Origin: an uncultured Clostridia bacterium
GTDB taxonomy: Bacteria; Bacillota; Clostridia; UBA1381; UMGS1253
Assembly (NCBI GenBank): GCA_937892135.1
Contig: CALAUK010000039.1
Span: 1-28,432, forward strand
Direction of reading: 5' to 3'
DNA: 28,432 nucleotides
This document shows, one piece after another, positions 1 through 8,181 of this stretch; the first letter of the stretch is position 1, and every line of letters begins with the position of its first letter. The translations under genes and the position numbers were made by a program. The notes under the pieces were generated by a model that saw only the letters and a list, made by a program, of their open reading frames with translations, made no database searches and had not been told where the DNA came from.

Positions 1-758
1 TTTTTCTTTGCCTGTTCAAACAAATCTCTTACTCTTGAAGCACCAACACCAACAAACATTTCAACAAAGTCAGAACCACTTATGCTGAAAAACGGAACTT
101 TAGCCTCTCCTGCAACAGCCTTTGCAAGAAGTGTCTTACCTGTTCCGGGAGGGCCCACCAAAAGAACGCCTCTCGGAATTTTTGCGCCAAGCTCAGTAAA
201 CTTTCTTGGGTTTTTAAGAAACTCAACAATTTCCTCAAGCTCTGCTTTTTCTTCGTCTGCACCGGCAACATCTGAAAACAAGACCTTATTTTTTCCGTCT
301 GTAAGAACTTTAGCCTTGCTCTTGCCAAAATTCATTGATTTTCCGCCCTGTGCACGATTCATTAAGAAGAAATACAAAAAGACAAATATCAGTATAGAAC
401 CAAGCATCGGAAGTACAGAAAGCCACCAGGGCTGTGCCTCGGGAGCTTTTGTGTTATACACAAGCTTACCCTCTTTAACCTGACGGGAAATTTCTTCTCC
501 CAAATCCTCGGTCAAAACAGCCTTTCCCGGTATTTCAACCTCGATTACCTCATCTGTTCCACGAAGCTTTGCCTGCGCAAAATATCCGTCTCCTGAGATA
601 ACAAGCTCTTCAACCTGCTCCTTACTTATTGCAATCTGCAAATCAGAATACACTTTCTGCTCTTTTAAAACCGGCTCTGCCGTAAAGACATATATCATTG
701 CCACAATAGAGGCAAAAACTGCCAGATAGAACAAAAGCTTACTAAACTTACTTTTCAA
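1..758 (-). CDS. ftsH: FtsH, ATP-dependent zinc metalloprotease (N-terminal part)
   Basis: Membrane-anchored AAA+ protease that extracts and degrades membrane and short-lived cytosolic proteins. The 252 visible residues give a short cytoplasmic N-terminus, a first membrane segment (about 8-25), an extracytoplasmic FtsH-ext region (about 27-110), a second membrane segment (about 113-133) and the start of the AAA+ domain with Walker A GPPGTGKT at 202-209, then the pore-loop region (FVGVGASRVRDLF). Walker B, the SRH and the HEXXH zinc site lie beyond the left edge. The start is a TTG at 758, chosen because AAGGAG lies 8 bases upstream and the product opens in the usual FtsH way. It follows hpt after a 128-base gap with several palindromes, the usual Clostridia order tilS-hpt-ftsH. 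Truncated only by the window. High certainty. Confidence 0.96.
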   Translation of the reverse strand, partial: MKSKFSKLLFYLAVFASIVAMIYVFTAEPVLKEQKVYSDLQIAISKEQVEELVISGDGYFAQAKLRGTDEVIEVEIPGKAVLTEDLGEEISRQVKEGKLVYNTKAPEAQPWWLSVLPMLGSILIFVFLYFFLMNRAQGGKSMNFGKSKAKVLTDGKNKVLFSDVAGADEEKAELEEIVEFLKNPRKFTELGAKIPRGVLLVGPPGTGKTLLAKAVAGEAKVPFFSISGSDFVEMFVGVGASRVRDLFEQAKK

Positions 759-780
759 AATATCAGCTCCTTAGGTATAA

Positions 781-838
781 GTGGCATCCGCCACATAATT
801 TTCATTCTCTCAAATGAAAATGTTATCATAAACATTTT
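781..838 (-). promoter_or_regulatory. Overlapping palindromes in the ftsH leader
   Basis: The hpt-ftsH gap holds three inverted repeats. In + coordinates they are GTGGC/GCCAC (781-794, 4-base loop), ATTTTCATT/AATGAAAAT (798-821, 6-base spacer) and AAAATGTT/AACATTTT (817-838, 6-base spacer). The last two share 817-821, so in RNA they could not both form. They sit 20-80 bases before the ftsH start. A weak minus-strand promoter (TTGCTT, 17 bases, TAACAT) overlaps the distal one. The role is unknown: operator, alternative RNA folds or an internal promoter region are all possible. Confidence 0.5.
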
Positions 839-886
839 ACAAAAGCAACCATTCTTTCAAATGTTTCACAAAATATTCATAAATTA

Positions 887-1435
887 TTATTCATTTTCAT
901 AAACTGAACGCTTTAGTATTCCCACATACGGAAGATTTCTATGCTTCTGCGCATAATCAAGTCCGTATCCAACAACAAATTCATCAGGAATTTCAAAGCC
1001 TATGTACTTAACATCTATATCAACAACTCTTCTTGAGGGTTTGTCTAATATAGTGCATATCTCAAGAGATTTCGGACCTCTTTTTCTTAATATATCTGCT
1101 ATATAGCTTAAAGTACGTCCGCTGTCTATAATATCTTCTACTAAAAGAACATTCTTTCCCTCAATAGGCATATCAAGGTCTTTTTCAATTTTTACAACGC
1201 CTGATGACTTAGATGAGGCGCCATAGCTTGATGCGCTCATAAAGTCTATCATTACAGGAACTTCAATCTCACGCATAAGGTCAACAGAAAACATAACTCC
1301 GCCTTTTAAAACAGTTACAACTACTAACTCTTCACCCTTATAGGCTTCGCTGATTTTTTCTGCCATTTCCTTTATCTTTATTTTTAAGTCTTCTTCTGAA
1401 ATTAAAACTCTTTCGATATCCTCATGTATCTTCAT
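887..1435 (-). CDS. hpt: Hypoxanthine phosphoribosyltransferase
   Basis: Purine salvage enzyme that converts hypoxanthine (and usually guanine) plus PRPP to IMP or GMP in the cytosol. At 182 residues it has the normal length. Visible landmarks are the TVLKGGVMF loop (about 41-49), which binds pyrophosphate, the flexible-loop segment MSASSYGASS (about 66-75), and the PRPP-binding signature VLLVEDIIDSGRTL (about 96-109) with its acidic pair followed by DSGRT. The ATG overlaps the tilS stop in an ATGA, which implies translational coupling. TilS-Hpt coupling, with ftsH next, is a conserved arrangement in Firmicutes; in Bacillus the two proteins are reported to act together on the ftsH promoter. 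That role is only an inference here. Confidence 0.97.
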   Translation of the reverse strand: MKIHEDIERVLISEEDLKIKIKEMAEKISEAYKGEELVVVTVLKGGVMFSVDLMREIEVPVMIDFMSASSYGASSKSSGVVKIEKDLDMPIEGKNVLLVEDIIDSGRTLSYIADILRKRGPKSLEICTILDKPSRRVVDIDVKYIGFEIPDEFVVGYGLDYAQKHRNLPYVGILKRSVYENE

Positions 1436-2814
1436 TTTTTCTCCCCCTTGACATACTCTAACCTGACTGCCCTTTTTGTTTTTTCTGTTACTTTATGCCC
1501 CACAGACCTGCGTATACCGCAAACCCACAGTATCTCGCCATCAAGCTCTACAATGGGCACTGTTTCTCTAATATTTATATCTACCTTTTCATCTATAAAA
1601 AGCTTTTTAAGCTTTTTTGTTCCGCCCTCGGTTTTGATTACATCGCCGTCTTTTCTGTTTCTTACGATAAGCTTTTTAGCCTCTCCTATATCAAACCAAA
1701 CGCAGTTTTTCCTCTTCCCTATATCATCTTTTGCCACTTCTTTAAAACAAACAAAACTTTTGTCGTTTTCTATATAAACCTCTTGCCCAAGACTAAGCTC
1801 AAGACAAAAATCTTCTTTTTTGTCTTCTTTTTCAAAATACAAATAACCATAACCTACCCGTGCATAAAGGTCTTTTAAAATATTTGCTTTGCCCGAAGTT
1901 AAAGAATCAATCCTCTTTACAGCGTTATAATCTATATCAAGTGCATCGCCTTTAACAAATGCAATCATTTTTCTTATAACTCTGTATCTTACAGCCTTGT
2001 GATACCCTTTTAGTTTTAAAATATTTAAACAAGGGTTTGTGTTTTTTGTTTCAAAACACGAAGAAAAGGCTTCATCAGCACATTTTTTTAAAAAGTCCTC
2101 ATCTTCTTTAATTATCTTAGCACTTTGAGTTATAGTATTAACAAAATTGGGGTTAAAATTCTCTTCAATGAAAGGTATAAGCTTATGGCGCACTTTATTT
2201 CTTGTGTAGTCACACGAAAGATTTGTGCTGTCTGTCACATAGGATAAGCCTTTGTTTTCAAGATAGGAAAGAATTTCTTCCTTTTCCATGCACAATATGG
2301 GGCGGATAATCTTATCAGAAATATTTTCACCAATACCCGAAAGTCCCGAAAGACCCGCGCCTCGCATAAAATTCATCAATATGCTTTCGGCGTTATCGTT
2401 TTTATTATGCGCTGTCGCAATTTTTTCTATTTTTCTTGCCTTTACAATCTCAGAAAACCAGTTATACCTTGCTTTTCTTGCCGCAAGCTCAATGCTTTGT
2501 TTTTCATTTTTTGCAATCTGGGGCACATTGATGCGGTTTACAAGAATTTCAACTCCAAGATTTTTACATAATTCTTTGCAAAAATCTTCGTCTCTTTTTG
2601 CCTCATCGCCACGAATCATATGATTCACATGGCAGGCAATAACTTCTATATTATACTTTTCTTTAAGAGATAAAAGCGCACTCATAAGGCACACCGAATC
2701 AGAACCACCCGACAAGGCTACAAGCACCTTATCTCCGTTTTTTAACATATGGTTCTCATCAATGTAGCAGCATAGCTTTTTTAAAAAATCAAAATCGCTC
2801 TTACTCTCTTTCAT
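1432..2814 (-). CDS. tilS: tRNA(Ile)-lysidine synthetase
   Basis: Modifies C34 of the CAU-anticodon isoleucine tRNA to lysidine, using ATP and lysine, so that it reads AUA codons; essential in most bacteria. At 460 residues it matches the long Firmicutes form. The N-terminal PP-loop ATPase domain shows SGGSDS at 35-40, and further N-domain signatures follow (HVNHMIRGDEA, ATAHNKNDNAES, and DSTNLSCDYTRNKVRH near 190-210). The C-terminal TilS domain includes the RNRKDGD segment. The ATG at 2814 has GAGGG just upstream, 11 bases after the dnaB stop, so it is probably read from the same transcript. It overlaps hpt by four bases. Confidence 0.96.
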   Translation of the reverse strand: MKESKSDFDFLKKLCCYIDENHMLKNGDKVLVALSGGSDSVCLMSALLSLKEKYNIEVIACHVNHMIRGDEAKRDEDFCKELCKNLGVEILVNRINVPQIAKNEKQSIELAARKARYNWFSEIVKARKIEKIATAHNKNDNAESILMNFMRGAGLSGLSGIGENISDKIIRPILCMEKEEILSYLENKGLSYVTDSTNLSCDYTRNKVRHKLIPFIEENFNPNFVNTITQSAKIIKEDEDFLKKCADEAFSSCFETKNTNPCLNILKLKGYHKAVRYRVIRKMIAFVKGDALDIDYNAVKRIDSLTSGKANILKDLYARVGYGYLYFEKEDKKEDFCLELSLGQEVYIENDKSFVCFKEVAKDDIGKRKNCVWFDIGEAKKLIVRNRKDGDVIKTEGGTKKLKKLFIDEKVDINIRETVPIVELDGEILWVCGIRRSVGHKVTEKTKRAVRLEYVKGEKK

Positions 2815-2825
2815 AATTACCCTCG

Positions 2826-4166
2826 TTATTCTTCTTCGTACTGCTTATCAAGATGCATAAACTTAGTATGACTTCCATCCCACCACAGCTTAACAGTTCC
2901 CGTCTCGCCGTTTCTGTGCTTTGCAATAATACACTCTGCAATATTTTTATCAGGACTATCAGGATTATAATACTCGTCACGATACAAAAACATTACAATA
3001 TCCGCATCCTGCTCAATTGCACCTGATTCACGAAGGTCCGAAAGCATAGGACGCTTGTTCGTTCTGCTCTCAGGTCCACGGGAAAGCTGCGAAAGCGTAA
3101 TAATCGGAATATTAAGCTCTTTTGCAAGAATTTTAAGAGAACGCGAAATCTCAGAAACCTCCTGCTGACGATTTCCGTCACTTCTTGTTCCGCTCTGCAT
3201 AAGCTGAAGATAGTCAATAACTACTAATCCAAGATTATGCCTCTGCTTTAATCTTCTGCACTTTGCTCTTATCTCAGATACAGTAACGCTCGATGAATCA
3301 TCAATAAAAATCGGTGCCTTTGCAAGCTGTTCAAGATTTTCGCCGATTCTTATCCAGTCATCAGCATCAAGGCTTCCCTCTTTTAGCTTGTTTCCGCTAA
3401 CCATAGCCTCGCCACAGATAATTCTGTTAGCTAATTGCTCACGGCTCATTTCAAGATTGAAAACCGCAGTCGGAATTCCGTTTCTTATAGCCGCATTCTG
3501 CGCAATATTTAATGCAAAGCTTGTTTTACCCATAGCAGGTCTTGCCGCAATCAGTATAAGGTCGCTGTTCTGAAGTCCTGAGGTTATCTGGTCTAAATAA
3601 CCAAATCCCGTAGGCACACCTGAAACCTTACCTTTCTTTGCCGCCATCTCCTGCATCATCTGAAATGTTCCGCCAAGAATTTCACTTATATGAACAATAC
3701 CGTTTGAGTCTTTTTTCTGCAAAATATCAAAAACTATTTTTTCTGCATTTTCAAGCGCAATATCTGCTCCCTCAGGCGCGTCATAGCCTAAGCTCATAAT
3801 CTGGCTTCCCGCATCAACAAGACGCCTTAAAAGCGCTTTCTGCATAATGATATTAGCATACTGAGTTATGTTAGCCGTTGTCGGCACAGAAGAAGCCACA
3901 GATGTAAGATAGCTTACTCCCCCAACCGCTTCAAGACTTCCGTTTCTCGAAAGCAAATCAGAAACAGTAACGATATCTATGGGCTGATTTAAGTTAAACA
4001 AAGTCTGCATAACAGAAAATATAGTTTTGTTATGTTCAAAATAAAAATCTTCTTCTTTTATAATTTCACTTACAGCTGAAATACAGTTAGAGTCAATCAA
4101 TATCCCACCAAGAACGGACTGCTCCGCTTCTGCACTGTAAGGCATAGTTCTACCCACAGTATCCAT
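2826..4166 (-). CDS. dnaB: Replicative DNA helicase DnaB
   Basis: Hexameric 5'-3' helicase that unwinds the chromosome at the fork and recruits primase (called DnaC in Bacillus). The product is 446 residues. The N-terminal DnaB domain (about 10-105, with the PYSAEAEQSVLGG opening) is followed by a RecA-like ATPase with Walker A ARPAMGKT at 208-215, the Walker B region LVVIDYLQLM, and the late motifs LSQLSR and LRESGAIEQDAD. I chose the ATG at 4166: AAGGGAG lies 8 bases upstream, whereas the in-frame TTG at 4184 would place that ribosome site inside the gene. It follows rplI by 20 bases, the usual Firmicutes order. Confidence 0.97.
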   Translation of the reverse strand: MDTVGRTMPYSAEAEQSVLGGILIDSNCISAVSEIIKEEDFYFEHNKTIFSVMQTLFNLNQPIDIVTVSDLLSRNGSLEAVGGVSYLTSVASSVPTTANITQYANIIMQKALLRRLVDAGSQIMSLGYDAPEGADIALENAEKIVFDILQKKDSNGIVHISEILGGTFQMMQEMAAKKGKVSGVPTGFGYLDQITSGLQNSDLILIAARPAMGKTSFALNIAQNAAIRNGIPTAVFNLEMSREQLANRIICGEAMVSGNKLKEGSLDADDWIRIGENLEQLAKAPIFIDDSSSVTVSEIRAKCRRLKQRHNLGLVVIDYLQLMQSGTRSDGNRQQEVSEISRSLKILAKELNIPIITLSQLSRGPESRTNKRPMLSDLRESGAIEQDADIVMFLYRDEYYNPDSPDKNIAECIIAKHRNGETGTVKLWWDGSHTKFMHLDKQYEEE

Positions 4167-4186
4167 TAAAAAAACTCCCTTCAAGC

Positions 4187-4636
4187 CTATTCGGCTTTGA
4201 TTATAACCTTTAGCTTAGCTACTATCTCAGGATAAACCTTAATGTCTATCTCAGTTGCGCCAACCTGCTTTAATCCGCCGTCGGGCAAAACAAATTTCTT
4301 TTTGTCTATAACGATATGGTGCTGATTTTTCAAAGCCTCAGAAACATCCTTGTTTGTTACAGAACCGAAAAGTCTTCCTCCCTCACCGGCTTTAGTAGTT
4401 AAAGTTACCGAAAGAGATGCTAGTTTTTCTTTTAAAGCTGTTGCCTCTTCAATTTCCTTGCCCTTATGGTATGCCGCAGCCTCTTTTTTTCCTTCTATCG
4501 CATTTAAGTTAGAATTGTTTGCCTCTACTGCAAGCTTTTTGGGAAGCAAAAAGTTTCTTGCATATCCGTCAGACACTTCCTTAACATCGCCTTTTTTACC
4601 CTGACCCTTTACGTCAGCCATAAAAATAACCTTCAT
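4187..4636 (-). CDS. rplI: 50S ribosomal protein L9
   Basis: Large-subunit protein that reaches out from the base of the L1 stalk and helps keep the reading frame. It is 149 residues, the family length. The N-terminal RNA-binding lobe opens MKVIFMADVKGQGKKGDVKEV with the conserved G-rich turn and the YARNFLLPK segment (about 25-33). A long charged connecting helix (about 42-75) leads to the C-terminal lobe. The ATG at 4636 was chosen from the GAAAGG site upstream and from family length; longer in-frame starts would overlap gdpP. It starts 19 bases after gdpP and is read with it. Confidence 0.97.
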   Translation of the reverse strand: MKVIFMADVKGQGKKGDVKEVSDGYARNFLLPKKLAVEANNSNLNAIEGKKEAAAYHKGKEIEEATALKEKLASLSVTLTTKAGEGGRLFGSVTNKDVSEALKNQHHIVIDKKKFVLPDGGLKQVGATEIDIKVYPEIVAKLKVIIKAE

Positions 4637-4655
4637 AATACATTTTCCTTTCTGA

Positions 4656-6692
4656 TCAATTTTCCAGACGCTCACCGAAATATTCTTCAATCGCAGCCAC
4701 AAGCTTTTCTTCAACTTCGTCTATCGCGATATCTTTAAGCTGTGCGCCCGCAACGCTCATATGACCGCCGCCGCCTACCTTTTCCAAAATAAGCTGAACA
4801 TTAACACCGCCCCACGAACGTCCGCTTATAACAGTTGTCTCGCTGTCTGCCTTGGCAATAACAAACGATGCCTCAACTCCGTTTATTCCTAAAAGCTCAT
4901 CTGCCGACTGAGCGGCAACAAGATTTGTTTCATTTATAAACTTATCGCAAACAGCCACAACAACGCCGTCGTAAACAAACTTTGCATTTGAAATTATTCT
5001 CGCTCTGTCTGAATACTGACCCATTTCTATCTGGAACATTTTTCTTACAGTAACAGTATCCACACCGTGCTTTCTTAAAAACGCCGCCGCATCAAAAGTT
5101 CTTACACCTGTTTTAAAGGTAAAGTTCTTTGTATCCATACAAATACCCGCATAAAGCGCCTCTGCCTCTGCTTTTGTGAGCGAAATGCTATTATTCATAT
5201 ACTGCAAAAGCTCTGTCACAAGCTCACAGGTAGATGATGCATAAGGCTCGTGATACACCAAAGAACAGTTTTCAATAAAGTCTGTGCTTCTTCTGTGGTG
5301 GTCAATTAAAACTATATCCCCCGCTTTTTCTAAAAGCTCAGGCTTTTCCAAAAGAGACGGTCTGTGCGCATCAACAACAATAAGTATTGTGTCTTTGTCA
5401 ACAAAGCTTTCTGCCTCTTCGGGCGAAATAATTATTTCTTCATATTCGCTTTCTGCACGAAGGCCCGAGATAACCGCATCAACCGATGCATTATGAGGAC
5501 CGCATACAATTTTTACTGTCTTGTTTTTGCTCTTAACACTTCTTGCAAGGCCCACAGCCGCACCGATAGCGTCAAGGTCAGGACTTTTATGCCCCATAAT
5601 CAAAACCTTTTCGTCACTTGCTATAAGCTGACCTAAAGCCTCCGCTATAACTCTTGACTTAACTCTTGTATTTTTCTCGTGCTCTTTTGTCTTTCCGCCA
5701 TAGAAGCTAAACTGGTTATCATTTTTTATAACCGCCTGATCTCCGCCACGGCCAAGCGCCATATTAAGAGCATTTCTTGAATATTCATCATTCTGAGAGA
5801 TATTTTCTCCGCCTGTACCGATACCGATACTGATAGTGGCAGAGGATTTGTTTCCGACATTTATCTCACGAACCCAGTCTAAAATCTCAAACTTCTTTTC
5901 AATAAGCATCTTAAGATTTTTATGCTCAAAGAACAAAAGATATCTGTCTCTTTCGGGCTTTTTTAAAATTCCGCCTACAGGCTTTACCCATTCGTTTATT
6001 TTCTGGTCAATCTTAGAGATCAGTCTCGGCTTTGCCCAGTCCTCCATCTCATTTAAAACATCGTCATAATTGTCAACCATTATAACGCCTATGTCAAGCT
6101 TTTCATCATTATACTTTTTTAAGGTCTTTCTTTGCTCCGTTTCATCAAGCCAGTAAAGCAAAACAAGATATTCTCCGTCCTTTTTATCGTCGGGCTTAAT
6201 AATACTTCCCATAACCTTATAAAGGTGCTTGCGATATTCAACATCAAGAGAAATACCCTCATGCATACGCAATACGTCACTCCATCTTAATCCCGGAATG
6301 ACCTCTGAAAGATACTTTTCAAAAAGCACCTCTCCCTCTACAATCTTGAAAAATCCCTGATTATACCAAGAAACCTTACCGTCAAGATGAGTTACCACCA
6401 TAGGAAACGGAAAGTTTACCAAAGATTCCTTTGTTGCAGTATCCATATGCTTGTTAAGCTGATAAATATAGTCAGAAACATCTGTAAGACGTCTCTTCTT
6501 TTCAACAACTTTAAGCATAATAAGCGCCACAAACAAAACTGCCTCAGCGTACGAAATTACTCTTAACATCAGGTTTTCTCCTGCGAAAGCAAAAGTAACA
6601 ACAGCGCAGATAAGAATACACCAGGTTGCAAGAGATGTAGCCTGCTGAAGCATATTTATAAATTGCTTGTTCTTCTTTCTGATATTACCCAT
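4656..6692 (-). CDS. gdpP: GdpP-type c-di-AMP phosphodiesterase
   Basis: Membrane-bound enzyme that hydrolyses cyclic di-AMP to pApA and so sets c-di-AMP levels, which govern potassium and osmotic balance and cell-wall stress. Its 678 residues show two membrane helices (about 15-62), a PAS-like domain (about 85-185), a degenerate GGDEF domain (about 198-325, without an intact GGDEF loop, as is normal for GdpP), a DHH domain with GHKSPDLDAIG at 367-377, VVDAH at 439-443 and LIDHHRR around 462-468, and a DHHA1 domain with GGGGHMSVAGA near 645. The metal-binding Asp and His residues are present, so it should be active. The ATG overlaps the yybS stop by eight bases, so the two are translationally coupled. 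Confidence 0.95.
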   Translation of the reverse strand: MGNIRKKNKQFINMLQQATSLATWCILICAVVTFAFAGENLMLRVISYAEAVLFVALIMLKVVEKKRRLTDVSDYIYQLNKHMDTATKESLVNFPFPMVVTHLDGKVSWYNQGFFKIVEGEVLFEKYLSEVIPGLRWSDVLRMHEGISLDVEYRKHLYKVMGSIIKPDDKKDGEYLVLLYWLDETEQRKTLKKYNDEKLDIGVIMVDNYDDVLNEMEDWAKPRLISKIDQKINEWVKPVGGILKKPERDRYLLFFEHKNLKMLIEKKFEILDWVREINVGNKSSATISIGIGTGGENISQNDEYSRNALNMALGRGGDQAVIKNDNQFSFYGGKTKEHEKNTRVKSRVIAEALGQLIASDEKVLIMGHKSPDLDAIGAAVGLARSVKSKNKTVKIVCGPHNASVDAVISGLRAESEYEEIIISPEEAESFVDKDTILIVVDAHRPSLLEKPELLEKAGDIVLIDHHRRSTDFIENCSLVYHEPYASSTCELVTELLQYMNNSISLTKAEAEALYAGICMDTKNFTFKTGVRTFDAAAFLRKHGVDTVTVRKMFQIEMGQYSDRARIISNAKFVYDGVVVAVCDKFINETNLVAAQSADELLGINGVEASFVIAKADSETTVISGRSWGGVNVQLILEKVGGGGHMSVAGAQLKDIAIDEVEEKLVAAIEEYFGERLEN

Positions 6693-7632
6693 TTATATCA
6701 TTTTCCTTTCCCAGCTTTCGTATATCACGAAAAGAATCTATTATTCCAAGTACGATTATAAAAAGCGGCATAAACAAAATGCCCGTAACTGTCAATACAA
6801 TTAAAACAAACTTTTTTCTGCCCGAAAGCTTTTTTGTAAAAAAGCTTACAATGCTAAGTCCGCAAGCAAAAAAGAATGCACCCAAAATAAAGAACATACA
6901 AAATGCCGCCGCAGAAATAACCATATTGCTTTTAGCCATAAGAACATATAACGCAAAAGACAAAACGAGCATTAAAAAACACATTTTGTCTGCTCTTATA
7001 TAAATAAAATCACTGATCCCGTCACACAAATCGTCTTTTTTGATTTTCATAATCTTTTTTAAAACCCATACCGAAAAGTATGACCACAAAACTATTCCCG
7101 TAATAAAAGTCAAAGGAACTGTTACCATCTTAAAAAATGATAATAAAAACAATGCCTCAGAAGATGTATATATCTCCTTTAAGCCCGCACTTTCAAAAAT
7201 AAGCGCAGTCTGTTCATTCATCGCACTGGTAAGTGCCTTTATATCTGAAAATCTAAACCCTTCCACATTTGCGATTTCACCTATACCAAAAGACGCCAAA
7301 GCACCCAATAAAATTCCTAAAGCGCCGAGCATAGTAACCATAAAAAGCTTACCGCGGCTTCTTACTGCAAGGTTTATCATAAGTGCACAAAAACAAATCT
7401 CAAGTCCTGATGCAAAGGAAAATGTTAAATTAACCAAACTGTCAAGCGCAAAAACAAAAACTGCACCCAGAAGAGCGGTTATCATATTGCCCCTCAGCAT
7501 TATAAAACTTAGCATTCCCGAGAGAACGCAGCAGCCTACTGAATAAAGCCCCAAAACACTTAAGGCAATAAATGAAACTGCCATAATAAGAAATATACCA
7601 AGAATAAATTTTGCATCACTTTTTTTATTCAT
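6685..7632 (-). CDS. yybS: YybS family membrane protein (DUF2232)
   Basis: Polytopic membrane protein of unknown molecular function, always found next to gdpP in Firmicutes. At 315 residues it has about eight hydrophobic segments. It shares general features with ECF-type substrate-binding components, but no ligand is known. The ATG at 7632 is preferred because GGAGAG lies about 8 bases before it; the in-frame TTG at 7647 would overlap that site. It is the first gene behind the promoter at 7711-7739 and is followed by gdpP with an eight-base overlap. The assignment rests on context and hydropathy more than on a catalytic motif. Confidence 0.85.
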   Translation of the reverse strand: MNKKSDAKFILGIFLIMAVSFIALSVLGLYSVGCCVLSGMLSFIMLRGNMITALLGAVFVFALDSLVNLTFSFASGLEICFCALMINLAVRSRGKLFMVTMLGALGILLGALASFGIGEIANVEGFRFSDIKALTSAMNEQTALIFESAGLKEIYTSSEALFLLSFFKMVTVPLTFITGIVLWSYFSVWVLKKIMKIKKDDLCDGISDFIYIRADKMCFLMLVLSFALYVLMAKSNMVISAAAFCMFFILGAFFFACGLSIVSFFTKKLSGRKKFVLIVLTVTGILFMPLFIIVLGIIDSFRDIRKLGKENDING

Positions 7633-7710
7633 AAAGTCTCTCTCCAATTATATAAAGGGTATAAATTCAGCTTACACTACCCTCATTAAACCATAAAACA
7701 GGTAATATAT

Positions 7711-7739
7711 ATTGTACCACAATACCTTAACTATGTCAA
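7711..7739 (-). promoter_or_regulatory. Sigma-A-type promoter of the yybS-gdpP-rplI-dnaB operon
   Basis: On the minus strand a perfect TTGACA (-35, 7734-7739) and TACAAT (-10, 7711-7716) are separated by 17 bases. They lie about 80 bases before the yybS ATG and just past the terminator of the upstream unit, so this probably begins the long transcript reaching tilS, hpt and perhaps ftsH. Confidence 0.8.
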
Positions 7740-7756
7740 ATATTAATTTAAACACG

Positions 7757-7791
7757 CAAAAGGCCACCGCATTTAACTATGCGATGGCCTT
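7757..7791 (-). terminator. Rho-independent terminator of the sigH/zinc-ribbon unit
   Basis: Stem AAGGCCACCGCAT (7760-7772) pairs with ATGCGATGGCCTT (7779-7791) with one G-T wobble and a 6-base loop. Read on the minus strand it is followed by TTTT. It begins 15 bases past the zinc-ribbon stop codon and insulates it from the yybS promoter. Confidence 0.85.
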
Positions 7792-7805
7792 AATATTGTC
7801 AAAAA

Positions 7806-8078
7806 TCAGTCTCTGTGATTTTCAAGACAAGCGCTGCAATATACAGGTCTGTCGTTCTTAGGTTTGAACGGAACCTGAGCGGTTGCGCCGCAATCAGCAC
7901 AAATTATCTCGTGCATCTCTCTGGACTGACGGATAGCAGCTTTTCTTGCAATTCTGCAGTCTTTACAACGAGTAGGCTCATTCTCAAAGCCTTTCTCTGC
8001 GTAAAACTCCTGCTCACCTGCTGTGAAAACGAATTCGTTTCCGCAATCCTTACATACTAGTGTTTTGTCTTCGTACAT
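7806..8078 (-). CDS. Small double zinc-ribbon protein
   Basis: A 90-residue cytosolic protein with two four-cysteine zinc sites. The first domain, CKDCGNEFVF followed by a FYAEKGFENEPTRCKDCR segment (about 9-42), matches the probable zinc-ribbon domain family (zf-trcl type). The second reads CADCG-x-x-x-QVPFKP, then CSAC (about 60-85). Such proteins are common in Firmicutes, and I know of no proven function; binding of RNA, DNA or a protein partner is possible. I chose the ATG at 8078, which has GAGGGG 7 bases upstream; the longer in-frame start would run through a hairpin and add a low-complexity, non-conserved stretch. It lies 103 bases after sigH on the same strand and ends at a strong terminator. 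Confidence 0.85.
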   Translation of the reverse strand: MYEDKTLVCKDCGNEFVFTAGEQEFYAEKGFENEPTRCKDCRIARKAAIRQSREMHEIICADCGATAQVPFKPKNDRPVYCSACLENHRD

Positions 8079-8105
8079 TGGTATCCCCTCACTTTGAATT
8101 TTTGC

Positions 8106-8141
8106 TTCCAAAGGTTCCTGCCTAGCCCCTGCCCTTTGGAA
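8106..8141 (-). promoter_or_regulatory. GC-rich hairpin in the leader of the zinc-ribbon gene
   Basis: Perfect 9-bp arms TTCCAAAGG (8106-8114) and CCTTTGGAA (8133-8141) enclose an 18-base loop in which, on the minus strand, GGCAGG-like runs repeat. It is 28 bases upstream of the zinc-ribbon start and has no T-tract, so it is not a simple terminator. It may be an mRNA-processing or stability element, or an operator. Confidence 0.45.
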
Positions 8142-8181
8142 TGTATAACAAAGTTGACCCAGCGCCAACTAATGTTTAAAG

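Noticed and set aside
4656..4714. A longer rplI starting inside gdpP
   Set aside because: It would add 26 non-family residues; the start at 4636 has a ribosome site and gives the standard L9 length.
7040..7546. A plus-strand open frame of 168 residues opposite yybS
   Set aside because: Antisense shadow of a well-supported membrane protein gene; no start signal and no family likeness.
8142..8181. A separate promoter for the zinc-ribbon gene (TTGGCG and TATACA)
   Set aside because: The spacer is only 15 bases and the -35 match is poor. Co-transcription with sigH is the simpler reading.
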